Shown: positions 57,378 through 64,000 of the stretch, one piece after another
Position numbering within the stretch: position 1 is the stretch's first letter
How the letters are laid out: each line of letters begins with the position of its first letter
Assembly (NCBI GenBank): GCA_029781975.1
Contig: JAKOVQ010000016.1
Coordinates: 248,001-312,000, forward strand
DNA: 64,000 nt
From: Acidobacteriota bacterium
GTDB taxonomy: Bacteria; Acidobacteriota; Thermoanaerobaculia; UBA5066
Direction: 5' to 3'
The notes under the pieces: model-generated
What the model was told of the DNA's origin: nothing
The model's database searches: none
Seen by the model: the letters and a program-made list of their open reading frames with translations, nothing else
Program-made: the position numbers and the translations under genes

Positions 57378-57484
57378 TATTCTCGGCGTCCCCGAAACCG
57401 GGAGCCACGAACTCCTCCGAAGGGACACTCACTCCTCCGCACGGGGCGGTTGCGCGGGCCGGCGCGACCGCCCCCTTCTTTTTC
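57378..57484 (+). ncRNA. Candidate small RNA with two anti-Shine-Dalgarno motifs
   Basis: Between two terminators and no gene, a -10-like TATTCT (57378-57383) is followed by about 95 nt that end in a strong intrinsic terminator (57443-57483). ACTCCTCCG occurs twice (57411-57419 and 57431-57439), each complementary to ribosome-binding sites. No -35 is evident. Speculative; it may instead be the leader or read-through stop for ubiA. Confidence 0.35.
57443..57483 (+). terminator. Strong intrinsic terminator before ubiA
   Basis: GGGGCGGT (57443-57450) pairs with ACCGCCCC (57467-57474), continued by GCGC/GCGC around a GGGCCG loop, then CTTCTTTTT. About 13 pairs and a good T-tract. Confidence 0.75.
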
Positions 57485-57494
57485 TCCCGCCCGG

Positions 57495-57500
57495 TAGACT
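57495..57500 (+). promoter_or_regulatory. -10 element of ubiA, near-leaderless start
   Basis: TAGACT ends 9 nt before the ATG at 57510. Confidence 0.45.
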
Positions 57501-57509
57501 CCCCCGTCC

Positions 57510-58379
57510 ATGCCCCGCCCGCGCGTCGCCGACCTCCTCTCTCTCGTCGTCTTCGCGCACACGCTCTTCGCCCTCCCGTTCGCCCTCCTGGCCGCGGTCC
57601 TCGCCGCGGACGGCATCCCCCCCCTCCGGACCCTCGGCTGGATCCTCGTCGCGATGGCGGGCGCCCGCTCGGCGGCGATGGCGTTCAACCGGATCGTCGA
57701 CCGCGACGTCGACGCCCTCAACCCCCGGACGAGCCGGCGCGAGATCCCCGCGGGCGTCGTCTCCGTCCGGGCCGCCGCGCTCTTCTGCGTGGCGTCGGCC
57801 GCCCTCTTCGTCGTGGCGGCGGGGCAGCTGAACCGGCTCTGCCTCCTCCTGTCGCCGGTGGCCCTCCTCGTCGTCCTGGGCTACTCGTTCGCCAAGAGGT
57901 TCACGGCCGCGGCGCACCTCTTCCTCGGCCTCGCCCTCGCCATCGCGCCGGTCGGGGCGTGGGTGGCCGTCCGCGGGAGCTTCGCCTGGACGCCCGTCCT
58001 CCTCGGCCTGGCGGTCCTGACGTGGGTGGCCGGCTTCGACGTGATCTACAGCCTCCAGGACGAGGCGTTCGACCGCGCCCACGGCCTGAGGTCGCTCCCC
58101 GTCCTCCTCGGCGCGCGCGGGGCCCTCGTCGCCTCCACCCTCCTCCACGCGGGGACGCTGGCGCTCCTCTACGCGGTCTTCCTCGCGGCGGGCGGAGGCT
58201 GGCTCTTTGGCGCGGGGGTCGTCCTGGCGGGGCTCTTCCTCGTCCGGCAGCACCGCCTCGTCACGCCGAGCGACCTGTCGCGCGTCGACGCGGCCTTCTT
58301 CACGGCGAACGGCTGGCTCTCGGTCGGCTTCTTCGCCTTCGGCGCGGCCGACGTCCTCGCCCGGGGCGTTTTTCGCTAA
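57510..58379 (+). CDS. ubiA: UbiA family polyprenyltransferase
   Basis: The 289-residue membrane protein has about eight helices and both Asp-rich motifs: NRIVDRDVDALNPRT (first) and DVIYSLQDEAFDRAHGL (second). It attaches a polyprenyl chain to an aromatic acid in quinone synthesis. With ubiX nearby, the candidate reactions are 4-hydroxybenzoate prenylation (ubiquinone) or the MqnP step of the futalosine menaquinone route; the latter fits many acidobacteria, as inference. ATG right after TAGACT. A leaderless deoxynucleoside kinase gene follows after 12 nt. Confidence 0.9.
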   Translation: MPRPRVADLLSLVVFAHTLFALPFALLAAVLAADGIPPLRTLGWILVAMAGARSAAMAFNRIVDRDVDALNPRTSRREIPAGVVSVRAAALFCVASAALFVVAAGQLNRLCLLLSPVALLVVLGYSFAKRFTAAAHLFLGLALAIAPVGAWVAVRGSFAWTPVLLGLAVLTWVAGFDVIYSLQDEAFDRAHGLRSLPVLLGARGALVASTLLHAGTLALLYAVFLAAGGGWLFGAGVVLAGLFLVRQHRLVTPSDLSRVDAAFFTANGWLSVGFFAFGAADVLARGVFR

Positions 58380-58382
58380 GCT
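58377..58382 (+). promoter_or_regulatory. -10 element of the deoxynucleoside kinase gene
   Basis: TAAGCT overlaps the ubiA stop and ends 9 nt before the GTG at 58392; no ribosome-binding site. Confidence 0.4.
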
Positions 58383-58391
58383 CCACTCCCG

Positions 58392-59051
58392 GTGGGAGCC
58401 CCCAAGGCCGACAAGTTCCCGTTGCGGCACATCGCCATCGAGGGTCCGATCGGCGTCGGGAAGACCTCGCTCGCCGGGCTCCTCGCCAGGCGGTTCTCGG
58501 GGACCCAGATCCTCGAGGACGTCGGGAACCCGTTCCTGACCGACTTCTACGCGGGGAAGAAGGGGGCCGCCTTCCAGGCCCAGATCTACTTCCTCCTCTC
58601 GCGCTACCGCCAGCAGCGCGAGATCGCGCAGATGGACCTCTTCGAGAACCTGGTCCTGGCCGACTACACCTTCGCCAAGGACAAGATCTTCGCCCACCTG
58701 ACGCTCGACGACGAGGAGCTCGCCGTCTACGAGAAGGTCTACGCGCCGCTCGCCGAGTCGCTCCCGCGCCCCGACCTCGTCATCCACCTGACGGCGACCG
58801 TCGAGACGTGCCAGGCGCGGATCAGGACGCGGGCGCGCCCGTTCGAGAAGGCGATCACGTCGGACTACCTGCGGAACCTGATCGAGGCGTACAATTATTT
58901 CTTTCACCACTACCGGGAGACCCCGCTCCTCGTGGTGGACACGAACGAGATCGACTTCGTCAAGCGGAAGGGGGACCTCGACGACCTGATCCAGCAGGTC
59001 ACCCGCCCCTTCCGCGGCACCCAGCTCTACGTGCCGCGCGGATCCCGCTAG
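58392..59051 (+). CDS. Deoxynucleoside kinase (dGK/dAK type)
   Basis: The 219-residue protein has a P-loop IEGPIGVGKTSLA, a catalytic glutamate/arginine region (LEDVGNPFLTDFY), FFLLSRYRQ-like helix (IYFLLSRYRQQREI), the LVLADYTFAKDKIFA segment, and the lid RIRTRARPFEKAI. This fits the deoxyadenosine/deoxyguanosine kinase family that salvages deoxynucleosides. GTG start, with TAAGCT before it. panB follows after 163 nt. The specificity cannot be read from sequence alone. Confidence 0.9.
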   Translation: MGAPKADKFPLRHIAIEGPIGVGKTSLAGLLARRFSGTQILEDVGNPFLTDFYAGKKGAAFQAQIYFLLSRYRQQREIAQMDLFENLVLADYTFAKDKIFAHLTLDDEELAVYEKVYAPLAESLPRPDLVIHLTATVETCQARIRTRARPFEKAITSDYLRNLIEAYNYFFHHYRETPLLVVDTNEIDFVKRKGDLDDLIQQVTRPFRGTQLYVPRGSR

Positions 59052-59189
59052 GGACCGCGACGGAAGAACCGGAAGGCGCCCCCGAGGCCGCACCCGGCGA
59101 AGCGGACGATCCCGGAAGGGACGCCGACTCCCGCCAGGAGACGACCCCGGATCCGCCTCGATGGCCCCCTCCCGGGCCGTGCGGAAACG

Positions 59190-59210
59190 CGCCTCCTGAC
59201 GCAGGAGGTG
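59190..59210 (+). promoter_or_regulatory. Hairpin masking the panB ribosome-binding site
   Basis: CCTCCT (59192-59197) pairs with AGGAGG (59203-59208), the Shine-Dalgarno of panB, around GACGC; flanking C-G and G-U pairs extend the stem to 8. The ATG is at 59215. This could limit or gate translation. Confidence 0.5.
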
Positions 59211-59214
59211 ACCG

Positions 59215-60138
59215 ATGCCCCCGACCACTCCGCCGCATCCCGCGCCGCAGCCCGAGCCGCAGCCCCTGCCGCCGCGCGCCCCGCGGCTCACCGCGCCGGC
59301 CCTCCGGGCGCTGAAGGGCCGGAGGAAGATCGCGGCCCTCACGGCCTACGACGCCCCCACGGCGGCGCTCGTCGACGCGGCCGGGGTCGACGTCGTCCTC
59401 GTCGGCGACTCGATCGAGATGGTCGTCTACGGCGCCCCCGATACGCTCGGCGCGACGGTGGAGAGGATGGTCCCCCACGCGCGGGCCGTCTCGGGCGCGG
59501 TGCAGCGCGCCCTCGTCGTCGGCGACCTCCCCTACCTCTCGTACCACACCACCCCCGAGGAGGCGGTGAGGAATGCCGCGCGCTTCGTCGTCGAAGGCGG
59601 CTGCCGCGCGGTGAAGCTCGAGGGGGGCTCCGCCCGCCTCCCGATGATCGAGGCGATCCTGGGCGCCGAGATCCCGGTGATGGGACACCTCGGCCTGACG
59701 CCGCAGTCGGTGAACGCCCTCGGCGGGTTCAAGGTGCAGGGGAAGCGGGCGAGCGAGGGGAGGCGGATCCTGGACGAGGCCCGCCGCCTCTCGGACGCGG
59801 GGGTCTTCGCCCTGGTCCTCGAGTGCGTCCCGGCCGAGCTCGCGGCGCGGATCACCGAGGCGGTCCCGGTGCCGACGATCGGGATCGGCGCCGGGGCGGG
59901 GTGCGACGGGCAGATCCTCGTCCTCCACGACCTGATCGGCCTCGCCCCGGAGGGGGCGAGGAAGCCCCGGTTCGTCCGGCGGTACGCCGACGCCGGCGCG
60001 CTCATCCGGGAGGCGGCGGCGGCCTACGTGGCCGACGTGAGGGCCGGGACGTTCCCCTCCGCCGAGGAATCGTTCGCGGCCGACGGGGAGGGCGAAGGGC
60101 CGGTGCCGCTCTACGCGTCCCGCGAGGGGAAGCGGTGA
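59215..60138 (+). CDS. panB: 3-methyl-2-oxobutanoate hydroxymethyltransferase
   Basis: The 307-residue enzyme starts pantothenate synthesis by adding a hydroxymethyl group from methylene-THF. Motifs: [30 protein letters not shown] with metal Asp, [26 protein letters not shown], and [22 protein letters not shown] Pro-rich N-terminal extension of about 25 residues precedes the barrel. Its stop overlaps panC (GTGA). Confidence 0.95.
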   Translation: MPPTTPPHPAPQPEPQPLPPRAPRLTAPALRALKGRRKIAALTAYDAPTAALVDAAGVDVVLVGDSIEMVVYGAPDTLGATVERMVPHARAVSGAVQRALVVGDLPYLSYHTTPEEAVRNAARFVVEGGCRAVKLEGGSARLPMIEAILGAEIPVMGHLGLTPQSVNALGGFKVQGKRASEGRRILDEARRLSDAGVFALVLECVPAELAARITEAVPVPTIGIGAGAGCDGQILVLHDLIGLAPEGARKPRFVRRYADAGALIREAAAAYVADVRAGTFPSAEESFAADGEGEGPVPLYASREGKR

Positions 60139-61010
60139 GGACGGCCGCGACGGTCGGCGACCTCCGGCGGGCCCTCGCCGCGTACCGCGAGCAGGGGCAG
60201 CGCGTGGCGCTCGTCCCGACGATGGGAGCCCTTCACGCGGGGCACCTCTCCCTCGTCGAGGTCGCGCGGCGCCGGGCGGGGAAGGTCGTCGCGTCGGTCT
60301 TCGTCAACCCGAAGCAGTTCGGGCCCGGGGAGGACCTCTCCCGCTACCCCCGCGACCCGGAGGGGGACGCCGCGAAGCTCCGCGAGGCCGGGGTCGACCT
60401 CCTCTTCGCGCCGTCCGTCGAGGAGATGTACCCCGCCGGTTTCTCGACGACCGTCCACGTCGCCGGGGTCTCGGAGGGGATGGAGGGGGCCCGCCGGCCG
60501 GGGCACTTCGACGGCGTCGCCACCGTCGTCGCGCGCCTCCTCGGCCTCGTCCGGCCCGACGTGGCGGTCTTCGGTCAGAAGGACGCCCAGCAGGTGGCCG
60601 TCGTCACCCGGATGGCCCGCGACCTCGGCTTCGACGTCGAGATCCTCGTCGCGCCGACGATCCGCGAGGCCGACGGCCTCGCCCTCTCCTCGCGCAACGC
60701 CTACCTCTCCCCCGAGGAGCGCCGGAAGGCGCCCGCCCTCTTCCGCGCCCTCCTCGTCGGCCAGCTCACCTACGAGCTGGGGGAGAGGAAGGCCGCCCGC
60801 GTCCTCGAGGCGGTCCGCCGCGCCCTTTCGACCGAGCCGGCGCTCGTCCTCGACGCCCTCGACCTCGTCGACGCCACGACGATGCAGCCCCTCGCGCAGG
60901 TCGACCGCCCGGCCCTCCTCGCCGCGGCGGTCGTCGTCGGGAAGACCCGGCTCATCGACAACATCTGCTTTGGCGGTCCGGCCGCCGCCCCCCAGGAGAC
61001 CCCCCGATGA
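60135..61010 (+). CDS. panC: Pantothenate synthetase
   Basis: The 291-residue enzyme joins pantoate and beta-alanine with ATP. It has [16 protein letters not shown] (HIGH-like), [36 protein letters not shown] and [11 protein letters not shown] (KMSKS-like region). GTG start overlapping panB by 4 nt; panD overlaps its end by 4 nt (ATGA). Confidence 0.95.
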   Translation: MRTAATVGDLRRALAAYREQGQRVALVPTMGALHAGHLSLVEVARRRAGKVVASVFVNPKQFGPGEDLSRYPRDPEGDAAKLREAGVDLLFAPSVEEMYPAGFSTTVHVAGVSEGMEGARRPGHFDGVATVVARLLGLVRPDVAVFGQKDAQQVAVVTRMARDLGFDVEILVAPTIREADGLALSSRNAYLSPEERRKAPALFRALLVGQLTYELGERKAARVLEAVRRALSTEPALVLDALDLVDATTMQPLAQVDRPALLAAAVVVGKTRLIDNICFGGPAAAPQETPR

Positions 61011-61399
61011 AGCTCACCCTCCTGAAGGCCAAGATCCACCGCGCCACCGTCACCGAGGCCAACCTCGACTACGAGGGGTCGATCACCATCGACCGCGACC
61101 TCCTCAGGGCGGCGGGCATCCTCCCGTACGAGCGGGTCGAGATCTACAACGTCACGCGGGGGACCCGCCTCGCCACCTACGCGATCGAGGGGGAGGCGGG
61201 CGGCGGGGCGATCGAGGTCAACGGGGCGGCGGCCCACCTGGCGGGACGGGGCGACCTCGTGATCATCGCGGCCTACGCCGAGATGACGCCCGACGAGGCG
61301 GCGGCTCACCGGCCGGCGCTCGTCTTCGTCGATTCTCGAAACAGGATCTCAGAATGCAAGAGCGCGGAAAAGCCGAGGACGATTTCCGCGGTCCGCTGA
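61007..61399 (+). CDS. panD: Aspartate 1-decarboxylase precursor
   Basis: The 130-residue proenzyme makes beta-alanine. It has [19 protein letters not shown] with the self-cleavage pair Gly24-Ser25, which yields the pyruvoyl group, then [14 protein letters not shown] and [22 protein letters not shown]. It completes a panBCD operon. The final residues after VFVDSRN may be a short extension. Confidence 0.95.
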   Translation: MKLTLLKAKIHRATVTEANLDYEGSITIDRDLLRAAGILPYERVEIYNVTRGTRLATYAIEGEAGGGAIEVNGAAAHLAGRGDLVIIAAYAEMTPDEAAAHRPALVFVDSRNRISECKSAEKPRTISAVR

Positions 61400-61834
61400 G
61401 CGAGCGGGGGGAACGGGCCTTCCTCCTTCTCTAAGGGATTTCTTTCCAGAGATTTGCCGGTGTCATGCGGAATTTCAGGGGCTCGGTTCGAGGCTCCGAC
61501 GGAGCGTTTGCGCCGCGCGAGGGCCCATTTTTCCCTTGCGTCCCGGCCGAAGTTCGTGTCTCCTAACGCCGATCAGCCCGTGGCTTCCCGAGGTCCAAGT
61601 CCCCGGAGTCCCGTCAGGCTCGAGGATTTCGTCGTGTCTAGGAGGAGCGCTCCCATTCCCAAATCAAGGGGTCATCTCGGGGAAACGGCCCCACCGAAGC
61701 CTCCCGAAGTCCCGGAGCCGGTAAACAGTTTCCCGCCGATCCCGGTAGGCGGACGGACGGGCCGTATGCTCGGTCCCGTTGCCGCGCCCCACTCTCCTTT
61801 CTGACGGTCCTCGAAGAGAGACCACGGAGCCTCA
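61400..61834. other. Noncoding, lower-GC interval after panD
   Basis: This 435-bp stretch is visibly less GC-rich than its surroundings and contains no convincing gene; the open frames (for example 61454-61804) have no ribosome-binding site, no homologous motif and no codon bias like the neighbours. A -10-like TATGCT (61765-61770) could start the zinc-ribbon gene, giving a leader near 60 nt. An undetected RNA or a decayed gene is possible. Confidence 0.5.
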
Positions 61835-62125
61835 ATGTACACGGACAAGACCATCGCCTGCATGGACTGCGGAGCCCCTTTCATCTTCTCTGCCAACGAG
61901 CAGGAGTTCTACGCCCAGAAGGGCTTCTCCAACGAGCCGAAGCGCTGCAAGATCTGCCGCGACAAGCGGAAGACCTCCGGCTTCGGCGAGGGGGGCTCGC
62001 GCCAGCTCTACAACGTGACCTGCGACGCCTGCGGCAAGGCGACCCAGGTTCCGTTCAACCCCACCAACGGCAAGCCGGTCTACTGCCGCGACTGCTATCG
62101 CGACCGGCGCAGCTCGGCTCGCTGA
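61835..62125 (+). CDS. Double zinc-ribbon protein (zf_Tbcl type)
   Basis: The 96-residue protein has four CxxC-type pairs: CMDCG and CKICRDKRK in the first half, CDACG and CRDCYRDR in the second. This matches small bacterial proteins with tandem treble-clef-like zinc ribbons (probable zinc-binding domain), sometimes induced by cold or stress. The TNGKPVYCRDCY ending is typical. ATG with GGAG upstream. It ends at a strong shared terminator facing cutA. Confidence 0.85.
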   Translation: MYTDKTIACMDCGAPFIFSANEQEFYAQKGFSNEPKRCKICRDKRKTSGFGEGGSRQLYNVTCDACGKATQVPFNPTNGKPVYCRDCYRDRRSSAR

Positions 62126-62146
62126 GCCTTCCGGTCTGACCACCTT

Positions 62147-62177
62147 CCGGGGGCGGCGGTCGCGCCGCCCCCGGTTT
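62147..62177. terminator. Bidirectional terminator between the zinc-ribbon gene and cutA
   Basis: CCGGGGGCGGC (62147-62157) pairs perfectly with GCCGCCCCCGG (62164-62174), 6-nt loop, then TTT. It sits between converging stops. Confidence 0.65.
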
Positions 62178-62188
62178 CCCTGTCCGGG

Positions 62189-62548
62189 TCAGGCGTCGCC
62201 GGGCCCGGGTTCCGGGGGCTTTCTCCCGCCGGAGGTCGCCTCCGCGACCCAGCGGGCATAGGCCTCGTCGGCCCACGCCGCCGGGAAGGCGAGCATCTCG
62301 GGGACCTCGTAGGGGTGGAGGCCACGGATCGCCTCCCTCACGACCTCCACGTCGGCCGCCGTCTTGACGAGGAGGAGCACCTCGGCCTCGTCCTCGACGG
62401 TCCCCTTCCAGACGAAAAGAGACCTCAGTCCCGGGACGATGCTGACGCAGGCCGCCAGGCCCCGCTCGACGAGCGGGCGTGCGATCCCTTCCGCGGCCTC
62501 GGCGGAGGGGGCCGTCGTCAGGAGGAGGGTGACGCCGGGAGCGCTCAT
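62189..62548 (-). CDS. cutA: Divalent-cation tolerance protein CutA
   Basis: The 119-residue protein matches CutA1: LLTTAPSAEAAEGIARPLVERGLAACVSIVPGLRS near the start and EVLLLVKTAADVEVVREAIRGLHPYEVPEML with the conserved HPYEVPE. CutA forms stable trimers; its link to copper tolerance is unclear. The ATG at 62548 sits 6 nt after TACCGT with a full -35, so the message is leaderless. Confidence 0.9.
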   Translation of the reverse strand: MSAPGVTLLLTTAPSAEAAEGIARPLVERGLAACVSIVPGLRSLFVWKGTVEDEAEVLLLVKTAADVEVVREAIRGLHPYEVPEMLAFPAAWADEAYARWVAEATSGGRKPPEPGPGDA

Positions 62549-62554
62549 GGCCGC

Positions 62555-62583
62555 ACGGTAGGGACCGGACGGGGGGGCGTCAA
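62555..62583 (-). promoter_or_regulatory. Promoter of cutA
   Basis: On the minus strand TTGACG (62583-62578), 17 bp, TACCGT (62560-62555), ending 6 nt before the ATG. This is the clearest leaderless promoter with both hexamers. Confidence 0.65.
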
Positions 62584-62590
62584 GGCGTGG

Positions 62591-62596
62591 TACCCT
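62591..62596 (+). promoter_or_regulatory. -10 element of tmRNA
   Basis: TACCCT lies 11 nt before the mature tmRNA 5' end. Confidence 0.45.
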
Positions 62597-62607
62597 CGAT
62601 CCGACGT

Positions 62608-62968
62608 GGGGGCGCACCGGTTTCGACGGGGCCTTCCGCGATCGAGGAGCACGCCGAGCACGCCGTTCGCCTCGTAAAAACGACGGCAAAATAAAAGCTG
62701 CCAACGACAGCGAACTCGCTCTCGCGGCCTAAGACGCCGTGACGGGTTCCGGGGAGCTCGCCCGTCGCGCCCCGGGACTCGACGCAAAATTCGGGCTGGG
62801 GACGCCCTCGCCGCCTGAAGGGACGCCCCGAGATCGCCAGGCTCGCCTCCGTGTCTGGTCGCCCGGTCCCATGGGCGCGCGAGGTCAGAAAAAAAGCCCG
62901 GGCTGAGCGTGGAGAATCTCGACGTAGGAGCGCATCGGACGGGGGTTCGACTCCCCCCGCCTCCACCA
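62608..62968 (+). ncRNA. ssrA: tmRNA
   Basis: The 361-nt RNA has a tRNA-like end: 5' GGGGGCG pairs with CGCCTCC before ACCA (CCA encoded, 62966-62968), and GGTTTCGACGG follows at the 5' side with GGTTCGACTCC as T-arm. The tag frame reads GCC AAC GAC AGC GAA CTC GCT CTC GCG GCC TAA (62700-62732), giving ANDSELALAA after the tRNA-borne alanine; a preceding GCT at 62697 might add one more Ala. It frees stalled ribosomes and marks the product for proteolysis. One-piece form, with a pseudoknot-rich middle. Confidence 0.95.
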
Positions 62969-63062
62969 TTTCGCCCCCTGCACGCCGGGTCTCCTTCGGT
63001 CCGCGCGGGCGCGGCCGGAGCGCACGAGGATCTCCTCTCGACGCGGCCGGTGCGTCGTCTGC

Positions 63063-63068
63063 TATAAG
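63063..63068 (+). promoter_or_regulatory. -10 element before pdxA
   Basis: TATAAG lies 72 nt before the pdxA ATG, just after the tmRNA. Confidence 0.4.
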
Positions 63069-63140
63069 GCGGAGCGAGACCCCCGAGGACGCGCGGGACG
63101 CCGCGCCGGACGGGCGCCCGGGGGCGAAAGGCGAGGCGAC

Positions 63141-64000
63141 ATGGCGTACCGGCCGGTCATCGGAATCACCCTCGGCGACCCCGCGTCGATCGGGCCCGAG
63201 ATCGTCGTCAAGGCGGTGGCGGGGCCGGTCATCCGGAACTTCTGCCGGCCGCTCGTGGTCGGCGACGCCGCGACCGTCCGCCGCGCCCTCGCCTCGACCT
63301 CGCTCTCGCTCGCGGTCCATCCCGTCGCCCGCGTCGCCGACGCGCGGTTCGTCCCCGGCGAGCTCGACCTCCTCGAGGTCTCCGTCCCCGGGGTGGAGGA
63401 CGTCGTCTGGGGAAAGGTGCAGGCCGTCGCGGGGCGCGCGGCCTTCGCCTGCGTCGAGCGCGCCGTCGGCGCGGCCCTCGAGGGCGAGGTCGACGCCCTG
63501 ACGACCGCGCCGCTCCAGAAGGAGGCGCTGAAGGCGGCGGGGATCCCCTTCGTCGGGCACACGGAGATCCTGGCCAGCCTGACCGGGACCGACGACCCGC
63601 TGACGATGTTCGAGACGAAGGAGCTCCGGATCTTCTTCCTCACCCGCCACCTCTCGCTCACCGAGGCGATCCGGCGGATCACGGTCGAGGGGACGCGCGA
63701 CGCGCTCGTGCGCGCCGCGGCCGCGCTCGAGCGGCTCGGGGCCGAGCGCCCGCGGCTCGCGCTCGCGGCGCTCAACCCCCACGCGGGGGAGAACGGCCTC
63801 TTCGGCGACGAGGAGGCGCGCCTCCTCGCGCCCGCGGTCGCCGCCACCCGGGAGGCGGGCGTCGACGTCGAGGGCCCGCTGCCCGCCGACTCGGTCTTCT
63901 GGCACGCGGCGCGCGGCCGCTACGACGCGGTGATGAGCCTCTACCACGACCAGGGGCACGTCGCGGCGAAGATGTACGACTTCGAGCGGACGGTCTCGCT
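63141..64000 (+). CDS. pdxA: 4-hydroxythreonine-4-phosphate dehydrogenase (3' end outside window)
   Basis: 286 residues are visible and the frame runs off the window. It has IGITLGDPASIGPEIVVKA, TAPLQKEALKAAGIPFVGHTEIL, metal-binding His in GHTE and later LNPHAGENGLFGDEE and SLYHDQGHVAAKM, the PdxA signatures. It oxidises 4-phosphohydroxythreonine in the DXP-dependent pyridoxal phosphate pathway. ATG follows AGGCGAGG. About 40-50 residues seem to be missing. Confidence 0.94.
   Translation, partial: MAYRPVIGITLGDPASIGPEIVVKAVAGPVIRNFCRPLVVGDAATVRRALASTSLSLAVHPVARVADARFVPGELDLLEVSVPGVEDVVWGKVQAVAGRAAFACVERAVGAALEGEVDALTTAPLQKEALKAAGIPFVGHTEILASLTGTDDPLTMFETKELRIFFLTRHLSLTEAIRRITVEGTRDALVRAAAALERLGAERPRLALAALNPHAGENGLFGDEEARLLAPAVAATREAGVDVEGPLPADSVFWHAARGRYDAVMSLYHDQGHVAAKMYDFERTVS

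Noticed and set aside
61454-61804. A 116-codon open frame after panD
   Set aside because: Pro/Arg-rich without domain, no start context and base usage unlike neighbouring genes.
62580-63060. Open frames across 62580-63060
   Set aside because: The segment is tmRNA; its acceptor stem, tag frame and CCA end are clear.
1-64000. CRISPR arrays, insertion sequences, integrases, toxin-antitoxin pairs
   Set aside because: No regularly spaced repeats, transposase or recombinase motifs were seen on either strand.

Overview
This window is very GC-rich (by eye about 70% or more), densely coding and bacterial. It carries no prophage, insertion sequence, CRISPR array or plasmid gene, and reads as core chromosome with one bioenergetic accessory block. 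A class II (B12-dependent) ribonucleotide reductase, serine/threonine kinase with TPRs, type IV pseudopilin, TonB-like protein, periplasmic lytic transglycosylase and HutI/cyclodeaminase pair suggest a diderm such as an acidobacterium or a related high-GC phylum. That placement is inference; the sequence holds no rRNA to settle it.

Layout. 1-2.9 kb: end of a sensor kinase, then a leftward erpA-MFS-sufT group (Fe-S assembly). 3-6.5 kb: nrdJ behind what look like tandem NrdR boxes, and a small zinc-ribbon protein. 6.5-9.6 kb: a 4-TM membrane protein; a leader peptide with a complete 1-2-3-4 attenuator in front of a prephenate dehydratase-like/DAHP synthase/chorismate mutase fusion; YjbQ. 9.7-18 kb: Ser/Thr kinase, Fur-family regulator with photolyase, lytic transglycosylase with a GAF/proline-rich protein. 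18-24.7 kb: macromolecular synthesis operon rpsU-mutS2-dnaG-rpoD with mutS2 inserted, then a CAU-anticodon tRNA. 24.7-36.1 kb: zinc-ribbon coiled coil, RNase HI, YggS, rhomboid-like protein, DivIVA, HutI, cyclodeaminase, DUF2279-like protein, PHP phosphoesterase, PolA and a TonB-like protein.

36.3-46.5 kb is the most unusual block. A regulator fusing an excisionase-type HTH to a PTS EIIA domain precedes a seven-gene membrane complex related to hydrogenase-4/complex I, with two tandem HyfB-like subunits, HyfC, HyfE, HyfF, a HyfG-like large subunit and a ferredoxin-small-subunit fusion. The large subunit lacks the cysteines that hold the NiFe centre, so this is probably an energy-converting hydrogenase-related (Ehr-type) complex, not a hydrogenase. 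Yet hydrogenase maturation genes hypA and hypF lie next to it, and hypF sits in an operon with selB and a COG2509 FAD protein.

53-64 kb: CYTH protein, nucleotidyltransferase, FimT/GspH pseudopilin, ComEA-like protein, ubiX with an atypical response regulator, ubiA, a deoxynucleoside kinase, panBCD, a zinc-ribbon protein, cutA, tmRNA and the start of pdxA.

Across the window about a dozen genes have a TANNNT -10 hexamer ending 6-10 nt before the start codon and no Shine-Dalgarno sequence, so leaderless mRNAs appear common. One TATTCTA element seems to serve two divergent leaderless genes at once. Two genes (hutI and the DUF2279-like gene) appear to start at CTG codons overlapping the preceding stop (CTGA).
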